DNA of 64,000 nucleotides, taken from assembly GCA_017427285.1 (NCBI GenBank), contig JAFRTE010000043.1, positions 43,876-107,875 on the forward strand, written 5' to 3'. The notes under the pieces are model-generated. The model saw only the letters and a list, made by a program, of their open reading frames with translations, was not told the DNA's origin and searched no databases. Both the position numbers and the translations under genes were made by a program. Positions 63,486-64,000 of this stretch are shown in pieces (position 1 is the stretch's first letter; the number at the start of each line of letters is the position of its first letter). Origin of the DNA: Clostridia bacterium. GTDB lineage: Bacteria > Bacillota > Clostridia > Oscillospirales > UBA644.

Positions 63486-63554
63486 TTGACAAGGGCTTCT
63501 GTATATAGTATAATACAAAAAAGAAGAATGTCAATACCCACTTTATCGAAAGTG
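63486..63554 (+). promoter_or_regulatory. Promoter and inverted-repeat operator of the TetR-type gene
   Basis: TTGACA at 63486-63491, 17-bp spacer, TATAAT at 63509-63514. Between this and the start codon lies the inverted repeat CACTTTATCGAAAGTG (63539-63554; arms of 6 bp), the kind of site a TetR regulator binds to repress its own gene. Confidence 0.75.
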
Positions 63555-63576
63555 TCCCATTTTACAAAAAAAGAGC

Positions 63577-64000
63577 TTGTATGAAAAAAAAAGATCGCAG
63601 ACGGAAATAAAAATCATAAAAGCCGTTTTTTCACTTGTTGAGAAAGATCCTGCTAAGCCAATTTATACAAGGACAATATGCGAAGAAGCAGGCGTTTCAA
63701 AAACACCTTCTACCACTGTTTTTCGGGAGAGCAGGATATTTTCAAAGGGGCAATCACTTATGCAGAAGAATTAGTGGCGAATGAATTCATTTCGGGGAAA
63801 AAACCGTTTAACGAACAGTTTTTTGAACCACTTCTGACAAGATTATATAAAAAGCGCACCGTTTATGATATTTTGACAAGACAAATCAATTCTTTTCCGG
63901 TCACTCATTTCTTTTACGATTATTTTTCGAAATCGTGCGGAGCGCTCTCATTAAATCCGGGATATCAGATGAAATGGAAATACAATATCGATTCTTGTAT
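63577..64000 (+). pseudogene. TetR/AcrR-family regulator with frameshifts, running off the window
   Basis: The translated pieces join into a typical TetR protein. An N-terminal HTH (KIIKAVFSLVEKDPAKPIYTRTICEEAGVSK) is followed, in the next frame, by TFYHCFSGEQDIFKGAITYAEELV and a ligand-domain part continuing to 64000. Frame changes occur at A-tracts: TCAAAAACACC near 63701 lacks one A to read SKNTFY, and the ATG at 63581 is out of frame by one A (nine A where ten would fit). Both are single missing A, suggesting homopolymer sequencing error or a true pseudogene. Confidence 0.8.

Noticed and set aside
63206..63541. Minus-strand 111-codon ORF near the window end
   Set aside because: It overlaps the TetR promoter and operator, has no domain or ribosome site and a composition unlike real genes.

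Overview
The window looks like chromosome from an uncultured, anaerobic-type member of the Clostridia (Bacillota). It has moderate GC, consensus TTGACA/TATAAT promoters with 17-bp spacers, strong purine-rich ribosome binding sites, several TTG/GTG starts, many lipoproteins, an S-layer-homology protein, and the typical Gram-positive gene order Asp23-nusB-xseA-xseB-ispA-...-tlyA-nadK-argR-recN. I see no CRISPR array, insertion sequence or prophage structural gene.

Region 1 (2-12483, + strand) is amino-acid biosynthesis. The 3' part of a histidine operon (hisD-C-B-H-A-F-I-E, tightly overlapping) is followed by a separate promoter. That promoter drives a 28-codon leader peptide with ten Phe codons, then a terminator hairpin directly in front of an eight-activity shikimate/phenylalanine operon: aroF, aroB, aroA, aroC, pheA, a fused aroE-aroK, and aroQ. 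This reads as a classical ribosome-stalling phenylalanine attenuator controlling the whole route from DAHP to phenylpyruvate.

Region 2 (12489-25569) is mixed: a MATE exporter, an exported glycerophosphodiesterase fused to methionine sulfoxide reductase A, an SLC45-type MFS carrier, an MBL-fold hydrolase, a YwaF/TMEM164 membrane protein, tRNA-Gly, pyrE, a large PepSY-like/SLH lipoprotein, a YhfC-family membrane protein, the GTPase Der and a ferredoxin-type aldo/keto reductase.

Region 3 (25605-39187, - strand) is a long housekeeping cluster from Asp23 to valS. Between the ispA/PAP2-like genes and tlyA lies a gene-free stretch of about 630 nt with its own promoter. It sits directly upstream of a four-helix membrane protein with a DxxxD motif. 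Length, synteny and partner gene identify it as an OLE RNA with its protein OapA.

Region 4 (39292-44508, + strand) starts with a lipoprotein barnase and its barstar, whose C-terminus carries an unusual Cys/Glu-rich tail of 16 cysteines built partly from 15-bp tandem repeats. A FakA (YloV)-lipoprotein-DegV-GNAT set follows.

Region 5 (44527-56645) holds sugar/oxidoreductase genes, glyA, a uroporphyrinogen-decarboxylase-like protein, rarA, a GH2 glycosidase, an Mrp-type Fe-S carrier, a lipoprotein, typA and tRNA-Leu.

Region 6 (56646-64000) looks more accessory: an intergenic hairpin repeat block, a DUF3592-like membrane protein, an orphan solute-binding lipoprotein, a second URO-D-like protein, a small HTH protein, an AT-rich patch with a lipoprotein and a truncated amidase, and a TetR-type regulator broken by frameshifts at A-tracts that runs off the end.
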